From the NCBI GenBank assembly GCA_002325645.1, contig DCSN01000105.1, positions 1 through 20,483 on the forward strand: DNA of 20,483 nucleotides, written 5' to 3'. Positions 7,378 through 13,566 of this stretch are shown piece after piece; within the stretch, counting starts at the first letter, position 1, and each line of letters opens with the position of its first letter. Both the position numbers and the translations under genes were made by a program. Source of the stretch: Pseudanabaena sp. UBA1465. GTDB lineage: Bacteria > Cyanobacteriota > Cyanobacteriia > Pseudanabaenales > Pseudanabaenaceae. Below the pieces are notes generated by a model that was not told the DNA's origin, did not search any database, and worked only from the letters and a program-made list of their open reading frames with translations.

Positions 7378-8748
7378 TTAAGCAACTTCTACAGCTTCTC
7401 TTGTTTCCACAGAAAGACCACCGATGCGAATTCCTTCCATTTCTTCTAACACTTGCAAATACTTACCTGTGATAATTCTCGCGCCGCGACGATGGGTGAA
7501 ATAGTTCCATCCCCATTGGATCATCACAATCAGTTTATTATCAAATTCAATCAGATAGTAAATATGCACAAATGTCCAGATAAACCATGCCAGCCAGCCC
7601 TTCAGTCGTAGAAACTTAAAGTCAGCGACCGCTTCATGACGACCGATCACGGCGAGGCTGCCAAAATCTTGATATTTGAATTTGGCTGGTTCTGTTTGCT
7701 TAACCTTAGCTTCGATGTGATGGGCAATATATTCGCCCTGTTGCATCGCAACTGCGGCATTACCTGGTAAGGGGCGATCGCCTTGGTGGGCATAGTTCGC
7801 CAAGTCACCAATGACATAGATATTAGGATGAGTTGCGATCGACATATCGGGCTGTACAACCACACGACCCACGCGATCTAATTCGGCTCCAATGCGATCG
7901 CCTAGAACTTTACCCATTGCTGAAGCCTTAACACCTGCTGCCCAAAGAATAGTTTGAGCCTGAATCTGTTCAACTTGATCGCCACATTTGAAGGTCACGA
8001 CATGATCTTCAATGTTTGTCACCATCGCGCTAGTTCTTACTTCTACGCCCAACTTAATCAAGGATTGTTTCGCCGCCTCGGAAAGATCGGCATGGTAGGG
8101 AGGCAATACGCGATCGGTTCCTTCAATGAGAATGATGCGGGCTTTCTTGGTGTCAATGTTGGTAAATTCACCACTGAGGGTACGATGGGCAAGCTCAGCT
8201 AATGTTCCTGCAAGCTCTACTCCCGTTGGTCCTCCACCAATGACCACGAAGCTCATCAATGCTTCTTTAAATTGGCGATCGTGGGTTTTTTCGGCTGCCT
8301 CAAAAGCACTTAAAATGCGCCTCCGCATATTGATGGCATCCTCAATGGTTTTTAATCCAGGGGCTTGCTCTGACCACTGATCATTGCCAAAGTAATGGTG
8401 ACTGACTCCCGTTGCCACGATCAGCGAGTCATACTTTATCTCTAAGTTATTTTTTAGTTTAACCGCTTGCGCCTGAGCGTCAATATCGATAACTTCGCCC
8501 ATGACGACGCTAGTATTTTGGTTTTCGGCGAGGACAGCCCGCAATGGTGAAGCGATATCTGAGGGAGACAGGCTGCCTGTGGCGACTTGGTAAAGTAGGG
8601 GCTGGAATAGGTGAAAATTGCGTTTATCGATCAAGGTAACTTTGACTGGCGATTTACCTAGCTTTTGGGCTGCATATAGTCCCCCAAAGCCGCCGCCAAT
8701 AATAACAACATGATGGGGGGTGCTTTCATTGTGAGTACTTGTAGACAT
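7378..8748 (-). CDS. ndh: Type II NADH dehydrogenase (NDH-2), NAD(P)/FAD-dependent oxidoreductase
   Basis: This 456-residue flavoprotein passes electrons from NAD(P)H to the membrane quinone pool without pumping protons. The FAD-binding motif is VVIIGGGFGGLYAA (about 14-27), followed by NFHLFQPLLYQVATG, a hallmark of NDH-2. The second dinucleotide fold is VVIGGGPTGVELAG (about 168-181). The FAD C-site reads NIYVIGDLA. The C-terminal region, WLAWFIWTFVHIYYLIEF, is the amphipathic/hydrophobic membrane-attachment segment, and a further short extension follows. Cyanobacteria carry several paralogues (NdbA, NdbB, NdbC) and I cannot decide which this is. It is convergent with ruvB and shares the terminator. 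Confidence 0.93.
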   Translation of the reverse strand: MSTSTHNESTPHHVVIIGGGFGGLYAAQKLGKSPVKVTLIDKRNFHLFQPLLYQVATGSLSPSDIASPLRAVLAENQNTSVVMGEVIDIDAQAQAVKLKNNLEIKYDSLIVATGVSHHYFGNDQWSEQAPGLKTIEDAINMRRRILSAFEAAEKTHDRQFKEALMSFVVIGGGPTGVELAGTLAELAHRTLSGEFTNIDTKKARIILIEGTDRVLPPYHADLSEAAKQSLIKLGVEVRTSAMVTNIEDHVVTFKCGDQVEQIQAQTILWAAGVKASAMGKVLGDRIGAELDRVGRVVVQPDMSIATHPNIYVIGDLANYAHQGDRPLPGNAAVAMQQGEYIAHHIEAKVKQTEPAKFKYQDFGSLAVIGRHEAVADFKFLRLKGWLAWFIWTFVHIYYLIEFDNKLIVMIQWGWNYFTHRRGARIITGKYLQVLEEMEGIRIGGLSVETREAVEVA

Positions 8749-8885
8749 GGTAATTTTTTAATTAGGTGTGCTTATTTGGCTGGTGGCATCTTTAAAAAAT
8801 TATTATATCTGTAAATAAAAATATCTTTTTGTATCTTTTTGTTCTGAATAGCAGCAACAAATTTATGCAAATAACCTAAAAGCTC

Positions 8886-9107
8886 ATAATCTCTAAGGTG
8901 ACTTCTAAATTTCAAACAACTATTCCTCAAACTATCCATGATGCAATGGGTATATCTAAGGGCGATGCAGTTGTCGTTGAAATAGAAGATAGGCGAGTCT
9001 TTATCAAAAGACTCCAGCCATTGGATCTTGATTATCTTAGCTGCTTATCGGAAACATTCAGCGAATGGGCTTCTCTAGAAGATTAGAAAGCTTATCGCAA
9101 CCTTTAA
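8886..9107 (+). pseudogene. Orphan AbrB/SpoVT-type antitoxin, start and C-terminus eroded
   Basis: The frame reads IISKVTSKFQTTIPQTIHDA and on through a swapped-hairpin AbrB domain. Relatives begin with Met a few residues before KVTSK. Here the codon at 8886 is ATA, so the first usable start is GTG 8898, inside the first beta-strand (62 residues to 9086). The tail reads SEWASLED-stop (TAG at 9084-9086) and then KAYRNL-stop in the same frame. Related antitoxins end EWxSxEDExAYxxL, so a nonsense change appears to have removed the last seven residues. No toxin gene follows; a palindrome lies there instead. It may be expressed from GTG as a DNA-binding remnant, but it looks decayed. Confidence 0.65.
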
Positions 9108-9146
9108 TCAATAGGTAGCTAGGCATAAGTAAACTAAAAATCGAGA

Positions 9147-9181
9147 AAGCTGTCCCGCCCGCTATGCGGGCGGGACAGCTT
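9147..9181. repeat. Perfect palindrome with CCCGC-GCGGG core
   Basis: Arms of 16 bp (9147-9162 with 9166-9181) are perfect, with the 3-base loop TAT. It lies downstream of the decayed antitoxin, where a toxin gene would be expected. Its inner CCCGC/GCGGG stem resembles that of the hairpin at 508-542, while the outer arms differ. It may be a dispersed palindrome or a terminator. Confidence 0.8.
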
Positions 9182-9254
9182 CTGGTTTTAGGTTTTAATT
9201 ACGATGAGCTACTTAGAAAAGGCGATCGTCCAACTTTTCAAGCTTAATCTTGAA

Positions 9255-9872
9255 TTATCTTTCGATCTCTGAACAGCCAATAAATATCTCTTGGGTTTTA
9301 GGATAGATACTTAAGAATCTGCGAAATATAAAAGAGTTAAAACTGCGAGGGTCAATGCGGGAACGTGAGCGAGCCACTGTACCATTGGTAGTAATACGTT
9401 CTAACGGTACATTCGTCTTGGCAACTATCCATGCTAAAGACTGATATTGTGCTTCTGTATAGCCACTGTGAAAATAAACATTAGGAGGAACATTCGCAGG
9501 AGTTTCTAGAGCTAGGTGATAGGCGAAGTTGTTAACAGAACCGGCATACTTGGGATTTGTCTGCACCGCTTCCTGTGAGGACGAACTAATGAAAACAGAA
9601 TTTCCCGAGCCAAAGGCGCGTTTGTCGGGTGGCACAATATAGACAACTGTGCCATCAATCTTAATCAAGGTGTGATAGCTGGCTTGGTCGCTTTCGTTAG
9701 GATGAAATTCTTGGAAATAGCTAATTATGCTATCCGCCAATTCTCTAGTTTCATGGACAACAATAATTGGAGGCAAATTGGCAGAATTACCAGTCAGATC
9801 TTTGAGATAGCGATCGCCATAATTAGAAGCATCAGCCAAGGCAATTACTTCTTTAGGCTGATAGTTGCTCAA
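9255..9872 (-). pseudogene. N-acetylmuramoyl-L-alanine amidase, catalytic part after a frameshift
   Basis: The 205-residue frame is a peptidoglycan amidase of the Amidase_2/PGRP fold: IIVVHET (zinc ligand His40), SYHTLIKIDGTVVYIVPPDK, NNFAYHLALETP (Glu123), and RIDPRSF (zinc ligand Asp174). The third ligand, normally His in ITTHxxV, is Asn163 here (ITTNGTVARSRSRIDP), so zinc binding is probably impaired. It opens with TTG overlapping the TGA of the upstream frame. The upstream frame carries the signal peptide, and adding one A to the run at the junction joins the two. Family members cut the amide bond between MurNAc and the stem peptide in the periplasm. Without the signal peptide, this half would stay in the cytoplasm. 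Confidence 0.75.
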
Positions 9873-10147
9873 TTTTGGAACAGTGCCACTATTGGTGGAT
9901 TGGTGGTAGTTTGTAAAATTTGGCGAAATCTTTCTAAGCTAATAGGAATGGAAGTAAGCTTCGCAAGTGGAGATGGATTAGGCGGATTCGCTGATGGTTG
10001 CAGTTGACAGCCGAATACTGGAGCTAATTGTAGATTAGGTCTTGGGATTTCAGCGATCGCTTGGTGATTATCTAGCTCAACGCCAAGCATTAAGAGCGCT
10101 AAGGTCAAAGAAACAATGGGAAATGTGGTTGATTTTGAAGGTGGCAT
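9869..10147 (-). pseudogene. Signal peptide and N-terminal region of the split amidase
   Basis: These 92 residues start MPPSKSTTFPIVSLTLALLM, a classical signal peptide with probable cleavage after AIA (residues 30-32). A Pro/Asn-rich segment and RFRQILQTTTNPPIVALFQN follow. The frame ends at TGA 9871-9869 and continues in the -1 frame as LSNYQPKEVIALADASNYG, the usual entry into the cyanobacterial amidase domain. A single-base deletion in the A-run at the junction (a T-run on the plus strand, about 9873-9876) is the simplest explanation. A sequencing error or translational coupling through the TGA/TTG overlap is also possible. Confidence 0.7.
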
Positions 10148-10555
10148 AGAGTTTGAATGATTTTTTGGCTAGGGTTAATGCTTAACGAAAGAGTCGTTTA
10201 TAGTGAGAACTATATAACTGTGATCGCTCTTGATTAACTTGATTACTTTTCTGATTATGATTTAACGCAGGACTAATTACAAATAAAGTCGTTCTTGTTA
10301 AATTCTCTTCGATTGTCGTAGATGCCATATTTGCCAGAGGAACAGCGCGATCGCCGATCGCGTAGGGTGCGTTCATGAAATGAAACGCACCTTTTTAATG
10401 ACAAATGTTTGTGCGTTACGCTCCGCTAACACACGCTACGAGGTTGGTTATTTATTTCAAATTTTTTGAGGGCGATCGCCAATTTTGTAATGCGATCGCT
10501 GATTGTTTAATAGGCTGAATCATGATCGGAATGCAAGGATAAAAATCTTAGATAA
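10148..10555. other. Intergenic decay region with degenerate palindromes
   Basis: I see no convincing gene in these 408 bases. It holds a GGTGCGTT/AACGCACC hairpin (10366-10373 with 10384-10391) followed by TTTTT, a second imperfect inverted repeat, GTGCGTTA/TAACACAC, at about 10411-10434, and HIP1 octamers. These resemble GTGCGTTA-type dispersed palindromes seen in cyanobacterial intergenic DNA. A 64-codon minus frame at 10182-10376 has no family resemblance and is not accepted. Confidence 0.5.
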
Positions 10556-10750
10556 TCACCTTCCCGCACTTTCTAGTAGTTCAGGGATGCTAGTACCACT
10601 GGCGAGAAAGTCGAGAATTAGGGATACCCAAATGCGATGTCCACGAATACAGGGTTTTCCAAAACAGATGTTAGGGTTAATCGAGATTCGGGTTAGAAGT
10701 TCGTTTTGTTTCATAACTTTATTTTTTGGTTGTTTATAAGTTGTATTCAT
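10556..10750 (-). pseudogene. DUF433 antitoxin-like gene, truncated
   Basis: Residues about 22-60 carry the DUF433 signature: ISINPNICFGKPCIRGHRIW followed by VSLILDFLASGTSIPELLE. DUF433 proteins are small winged-helix-like antitoxins, usually paired with a DUF5615/PIN-like toxin. A full copy continues for a further 15-20 residues after the ELLE helix; this one ends SAGR-stop and no toxin gene follows. The start at 10750 overlaps the end of the dead PemK gene by 17 bases. The first residues, MNTTYKQP, match the start of the unrelated 81-residue gene at the second PemK locus (MNTAYKQP). The native DUF433 start may therefore be the Met at 10714 (MKQNELLTRISINPN). Confidence 0.7.
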
Positions 10751-11084
10751 TTTGGATCAAATAGTTAGTTGGATTTGCGATAAGGCGTTGATACCTCTCT
10801 ATCGAAATATTGCCGATCGCTCCAATTACGTTTTTATTAGGGATGACGGTTAGAAAGCTTAGTCGGATAATGGAAGGACTAGTTAATCCACTTGATTTAA
10901 AGTCAACATCATTGGGAGAAGTAATTTCGTCAAAATTAGGAATATATTGCTTTATTTGGGTACTTATTCCACAAACTAAAAGGTCTTAATATTTTGGCAT
11001 TTTCCTGAGAATTAATGCAGGACGATTTTTAATGGCTCCATTGGATTGTGGAATAGGGGTGAGAATAATTCTACTTTCTTGCAT
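10734..11084 (-). pseudogene. PemK/MazF-type toxin with in-frame nonsense codon
   Basis: Reading from ATG 11084 gives MQESRIILTPIPQSNGAIKN..., a 116-codon frame nearly identical to the intact toxin at 15059-15409. One internal stop, TAA at 10988-10986, interrupts it: the intact copy reads KYQDLL and this copy reads KY-stop-DLL, a CAA to TAA change. The rest of the frame, through IPNKNVIGAIGNISIERYQR to NEYNL, is open, with a scatter of conservative substitutions, so the loss is recent. Its antitoxin is also broken. PemK/MazF toxins are mRNA-cutting or translation-blocking enzymes. This copy should be inactive. Confidence 0.9.
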
Positions 11085-11292
11085 AATTGCTGTTGTGTTC
11101 TTTGATTAAATTCAATGAGTACTCAGGTTCATCTTCTCCATAGCATTGTTCTAAGTTTTGCAAAGCGAAAGATTCTAAATTATCTTCCCCCAATAATCGC
11201 GTTGGGACTAAACAATCGGCGATCGCGTCTTGAGACGAGTTTGGTGTGGTTGCTGTTTTAGTTTTCAGGAATTGAGGGCGATCGCTTGTCAA
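11071..11292 (-). pseudogene. Truncated antitoxin fused to mosaic-repeat sequence
   Basis: The last 37 residues, DNLESFALQNLEQCYGEDEP and on to HNSNYARK, match the C-terminus of the intact antitoxin at 15396-15662. The 51-residue N-terminal DNA-binding part of that antitoxin is missing. In its place the frame reads antisense through repeat copy F (PNSSQDAIADCLVPTRLLG). The remaining tail would at most be the toxin-binding segment. The stop overlaps the start of the dead toxin by 14 bases, as in the intact locus, so the operon geometry is preserved although both genes are broken. Confidence 0.85.
11191..11262 (+). repeat. Mosaic repeat copy F (internally deleted)
   Basis: The segment ATCGCGTTGGGACTAAACAA leads to a GCGATCGC octamer and then directly to GTCTTGAGACGAGTTTGGTG. 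In copy B and, with partial loss, in the others the same flanks are separated by about 100 bases of coding-like sequence. Copy F is thus the same mosaic with the central block removed between two HIP1 octamers. Confidence 0.85.
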
Positions 11293-11327
11293 AATTTTAA
11301 AACTTTAGGCTATACTTAGGCTATACA
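11286..11327 (+). promoter_or_regulatory. Putative mazEF promoter with tandem 11-bp operator repeat
   Basis: Two head-to-tail copies of TTAGGCTATAC (11305-11315 and 11316-11326) sit 30-50 bases before the mazE ATG. A -10-like TATACT (11311-11316) overlaps the repeat junction, and TTGTCA (11286-11291) could be the -35, at a slightly long 19-base spacing. MazE and MazEF complexes normally repress their own promoter, so the repeat is a good operator candidate. This is inferred from position only. Confidence 0.5.
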
Positions 11328-11355
11328 TATTTTGCGAAAATTATCGTCAAAAGTT

Positions 11356-11604
11356 ATGCTGGTCAAAGTCCAGAAATGGGGTAATAGTCAGGGAATTAGA
11401 CTCAGTAAAGAGGTTTTAGCTGAGGCTAATATTCTGGTTGGTGATGCACTAGAGATTATCACCACTAAGGAGCAGATTGTGATCAAACCTGTTCGTAAAA
11501 TTCGATGTAAGTATAATCTTAAAGATCTAGTTTCCCAAATTCCTTCTAACTATAAGGTTCAAGAAGAGAATTGGGGATCGCCTGTAGGTTTGGAAGTTTG
11601 GTAA
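11356..11604 (+). CDS. mazE: MazE-family antitoxin (AbrB/SpoVT fold)
   Basis: The protein MLVKVQKWGNSQGIRLSKEV... has 82 residues from ATG 11356, which puts the conserved KWGNSxGIR motif at the usual distance from the N-terminus. A TTG at 11332 would add eight atypical residues. Residues 1-50 form the swapped-hairpin DNA-binding domain. The C-terminal segment, with KYNLKDLVSQI and ending ENWGSPVGLEVW, is the toxin-wrapping tail typical of MazE, which neutralises MazF and represses the operon. The mazF ATG directly abuts the mazE stop codon (TAA then ATG), so translation is coupled. The gene is intact, unlike the dead pair immediately upstream on the other strand. Confidence 0.93.
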   Translation: MLVKVQKWGNSQGIRLSKEVLAEANILVGDALEIITTKEQIVIKPVRKIRCKYNLKDLVSQIPSNYKVQEENWGSPVGLEVW

Positions 11605-11940
11605 ATGGCTGGTTATATTCCCCAAAAGGGCGATTTAATTATCCTCACTTTCGATCCGCAGTCTGGACATGAGCAGAAAGGGCGGCGACCTGCTTTAGTG
11701 GTGAGTAATACGCTGTTCAATCAGCATACGGGTTTGGCGATTGTCTGTCCGATTACAAATACTAAGCGTGATTTTCCGTTTCATGTGGCGATCGCTAGTA
11801 GTAAAACTCTAACTGGCTATGTGATGGTGGAGCAAGTGAAATCTATCGATTACAAGTCAAGAAAGGTGAAGTTGATAGAGGTTGCTGCGGATGAGCTTTT
11901 GGCTGAAGTTTTGAGCATTTTAGATGCTTGTATTTACTGA
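11605..11940 (+). CDS. mazF: MazF endoribonuclease toxin
   Basis: At 111 residues it has the standard MazF length. Family motifs are visible: YIPQKGDLIILTFDPQSGHE, the substrate-loop arginine patch GRRPALVVSN, GLAIVCPITN, and MVEQVKSIDYKSRK with the active-site region. MazF is a sequence-specific mRNA interferase acting in the cytoplasm that arrests growth when the antitoxin MazE is lost. The gene starts on the base after the mazE stop codon. It is complete and ends two bases before mosaic repeat copy A. Of all the pairs in this island, this is the most canonical. Confidence 0.95.
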   Translation: MAGYIPQKGDLIILTFDPQSGHEQKGRRPALVVSNTLFNQHTGLAIVCPITNTKRDFPFHVAIASSKTLTGYVMVEQVKSIDYKSRKVKLIEVAADELLAEVLSILDACIY

Positions 11941-11942
11941 AT

Positions 11943-12118
11943 GTCGCCTCTTATCAAACCCAAACAAAACCCAATAATCGCGTTGGGACTAAACAATCGG
12001 CGATCGCGAATTGCTTGAGGATGCTGATTATGATGGGCATTCGCTGTCAATGTTACAGAAAATTGCGGTTGCTCTCAATCAGAAGGTTGAGATTAAGTTT
12101 AGCGCGATCGCTGTTTTA
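11943..12118 (+). repeat. Mosaic repeat copy A
   Basis: It starts at TCGCCTCTTATCAAACC and contains the block CGCGTTGGGACTAAACAATC, a HIP1 octamer, then the coding-like block LLEDADYDGHSLSMLQKIAV and on to NQKVEIKFSA, and another HIP1 octamer followed by CTGTTTTA. The final block is mostly missing. It fills the space between mazF and xisI and is the copy with the best-preserved coding-like frame. Confidence 0.85.
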
Positions 12119-12139
12119 CAATGTGATTCATCTCAGAGC

Positions 12140-12487
12140 TTATGCCAAAGCGTATCCAGTATGCTCTCTTACTTGAGGCGGATGGAAAGCTAAAACAATA
12201 TGATCTTTGGGAACTCCTGCGGCAACCAGTTCATCCGTAATGCCATCTTCGATCCCATCATAGTGAATCCAGATTTTGTCGTTACGAATTTCGGCATGAA
12301 CAACACATCCATGTACTCTCCGACTATTTTCCCATCCTTCGCGCATCAGCATGAAGTGGTTGCGATCGCGGCTAACGACAACGTAAGCACTCACATCTCC
12401 ATAGCGATAGGGAAGATCGGCATAATATTGGAGCAAAGTTTCTAGGGTTTTGCGCCATGAGTCTAGGGTGTTATCTGTGGTTGCCAT
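12140..12487 (-). CDS. xisI: XisI-family protein (fdxN element excision controlling factor)
   Basis: This 115-residue protein reads LDSWRKTLETLLQYYADLPY, then VVVSRDRNHFMLMREGWENS, RVHGCVVHAEIRNDKIWIHY, DGIEDGITDELVAAGVPKDHIVLAFHPP, and it ends HTGYALA; all are hallmarks of XisI. In Anabaena, xisI and xisH are needed with the recombinase xisF to excise the fdxN element, but xisHI pairs are far more widespread than that element. No xisF-like recombinase is present here. The start overlaps the end of xisH by 25 bases, so the two form one unit. In this setting a toxin-antitoxin-like role is a reasonable inference, with XisI as the candidate neutralising partner. Confidence 0.95.
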   Translation of the reverse strand: MATTDNTLDSWRKTLETLLQYYADLPYRYGDVSAYVVVSRDRNHFMLMREGWENSRRVHGCVVHAEIRNDKIWIHYDGIEDGITDELVAAGVPKDHIVLAFHPPQVREHTGYALA

Positions 12488-12891
12488 TGAATTATGTCCT
12501 CATGATCTGGGTCAAAAACAATAAGACGAAAATCTGGTTCTTCAATTATAAGCTGTCCAACTTCTTCTTGAAATATTGTCTCAAATGTACTGAGGCTAAT
12601 CGCTAAATACAAACAACGATCTGGCTCTTTTTTTTTGAGCGCTCTGGCATATAAAAAGAATTGTCCCCAAGCATTTTCCAAATCGCGGATGGGAGAAGAA
12701 CTCAGAAAACTTTTGATTTCAACGGCAATTTTTTGATTGTCTCGTTCGGCGGCGATTAGTTTTTCCGCACCTAAGTCAATATAGACAGAACGTGTTCCTA
12801 TACTGAGAACAAGGGGATCGTCTGTGATCGTCCATCCGTCTTTGATGAGTGCGTTACAAACGTTATCGTGATAGAGGTCTTTAGCGGGCAT
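12463..12891 (-). CDS. xisH: XisH-family protein, PD-(D/E)xK nuclease-like
   Basis: The 142 residues match XisH: MPAKDLYHDNVCNALIKDGW at the N-terminus, then DLGAEKLIAAERDNQKIAVE followed by IKSFL, and LENAWGQFFLYARALK. Asp39 and Glu58-x-Lys60 form a PD-(D/E)xK-type nuclease core, and a Gln is present on the following helix (WGQF). This is consistent with a DNA endonuclease-like fold. The gene is complete and overlaps xisI. The family's biochemical activity is unproven. Together with the surrounding toxin genes, XisH is the candidate effector of the pair. Confidence 0.95.
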   Translation of the reverse strand: MPAKDLYHDNVCNALIKDGWTITDDPLVLSIGTRSVYIDLGAEKLIAAERDNQKIAVEIKSFLSSSPIRDLENAWGQFFLYARALKKKEPDRCLYLAISLSTFETIFQEEVGQLIIEEPDFRLIVFDPDHEDIIQWQPQITP

Positions 12892-12942
12892 AAAGATTGC
12901 GCTTAGATTGCGTTGATGTCATTGTATCGCTTTGACATTCTC

Positions 12943-12988
12943 ATTGATCGCTCTTGCTTGAAAGTGCTGATTATGATGGCTATTCGGG
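12943..12988 (+). repeat. Mosaic repeat copy E (truncated)
   Basis: Only the join TTGATCGCTCTTGCTTGA and the first part of the coding-like block (LESADYDGYS) remain; after 12988 the similarity stops. It lies upstream of xisH in the 243-base gap, the rest of which is AT-rich and otherwise featureless. Confidence 0.65.
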
Positions 12989-13134
12989 GGCTTTATGACG
13001 ACCTAGGTAAAAAACTGCCTCATAATTGCTATTTGCCGATTGCTATAGCAGAATAATTTGTTAATATTTATCTAGACTGGTAAGGTATTTGGCTATTAAT
13101 AAATAAACTTCAAAATATTGAGTGAATAAATAGA

Positions 13135-13320
13135 ATGCCGACTGATAGCCAATTAAGTAGCTTGTATCGTATCTGCTATCAGCTAACTTATACAATGCTC
13201 CAACCAATACACCTTATTTGTATTGATGAGAGAACCAAAAACATATATATCTTGGCTGGATATGAAGAAGAGCTAGAGTTTCAAGTTTTACCTAGTGGAG
13301 AGTTTGCAGATGAAAGTTGA
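13135..13320 (+). CDS. DUF6888-like small protein
   Basis: These 61 residues, MPTDSQLSSLYRICYQLTYT then PIHLICIDERTKNIYILAGY, resemble the cyanobacterial family I know as DUF6888, small proteins with the pattern ICxxLTxxxxPIxLxCxDERTxxIxILAG. It is encoded directly before, and overlaps by 11 bases, a DUF6887-like gene; the two families usually occur together. No function is known. The tight pair, small sizes and location among toxin-antitoxin modules suggest a TA-like unit, but which partner would be toxic cannot be told from sequence. The start codon ATG at 13135 has no strong Shine-Dalgarno sequence. Confidence 0.7.
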   Translation: MPTDSQLSSLYRICYQLTYTMLQPIHLICIDERTKNIYILAGYEEELEFQVLPSGEFADES

Positions 13321-13540
13321 TTATGATTCTATGTCTAAGGCTGAACTGAAGCAATATTTTCTTAAACATCGCGGTGATCGCGCTGCTTTGCAGGCTTATT
13401 TAGATCGTCTCAATCAGCGTTCTCTCAGGGTTATTGCTAGTCCTAGCGATCTTAATTTCGATCAAAAAGTACAGGCTGCTATTCGAGAAAAATTGGAATC
13501 ACGAACTAAAGCTTCTTTGGAATTGAAGGATAAGGCTTAG
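13310..13540 (+). CDS. DUF6887-like small protein
   Basis: I chose ATG 13310 because GGAG at 13297-13300 sits nine bases upstream and the product then starts MKVDYDSMSKAELKQYFLKH, as in the DUF6887 family (MSKAELxxYxLxHRxD). An alternative GTG-like start at 13295 would add five residues. The product has 76 residues. It is helical, highly charged and basic at the C-terminus, with QKVQAAIREKLESRTKA forming a long helix. It overlaps the DUF6888-like gene, indicating coupled translation. The function is unknown; it is the candidate antitoxin-like partner by analogy with helical antitoxins, which is only inference. Confidence 0.7.
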   Translation: MKVDYDSMSKAELKQYFLKHRGDRAALQAYLDRLNQRSLRVIASPSDLNFDQKVQAAIREKLESRTKASLELKDKA

Positions 13541-13566
13541 TTGATTTGTTACTGGTACTGATAGCT

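Noticed and set aside
9866..9880. Programmed -1 frameshift in the amidase
   Set aside because: The site CCAAAATTGA is not a good tandem-slip heptamer and no stimulatory structure is evident; an indel in an A-run is simpler.
10182..10376. 64-codon minus-strand frame beginning MNAPYAIGDRAV
   Set aside because: Its start is made of HIP1 and repeat sequence, it has no Shine-Dalgarno sequence and no family resemblance; probably a chance frame in decayed intergenic DNA.
10503..10739. Plus-strand frame antisense to the DUF433 gene, with KILDNHLPALSSSS resembling a DUF5615 toxin start
   Set aside because: The resemblance covers only a few residues, and the remainder is the reverse of the DUF433 coding sequence.
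12011..12193. 60-codon plus-strand frame containing LEDADYDGHSLSMLQ
   Set aside because: Not a gene on its own: it is the coding-like block of repeat copy A running on into the antisense of xisI. It is treated as repeat sequence.
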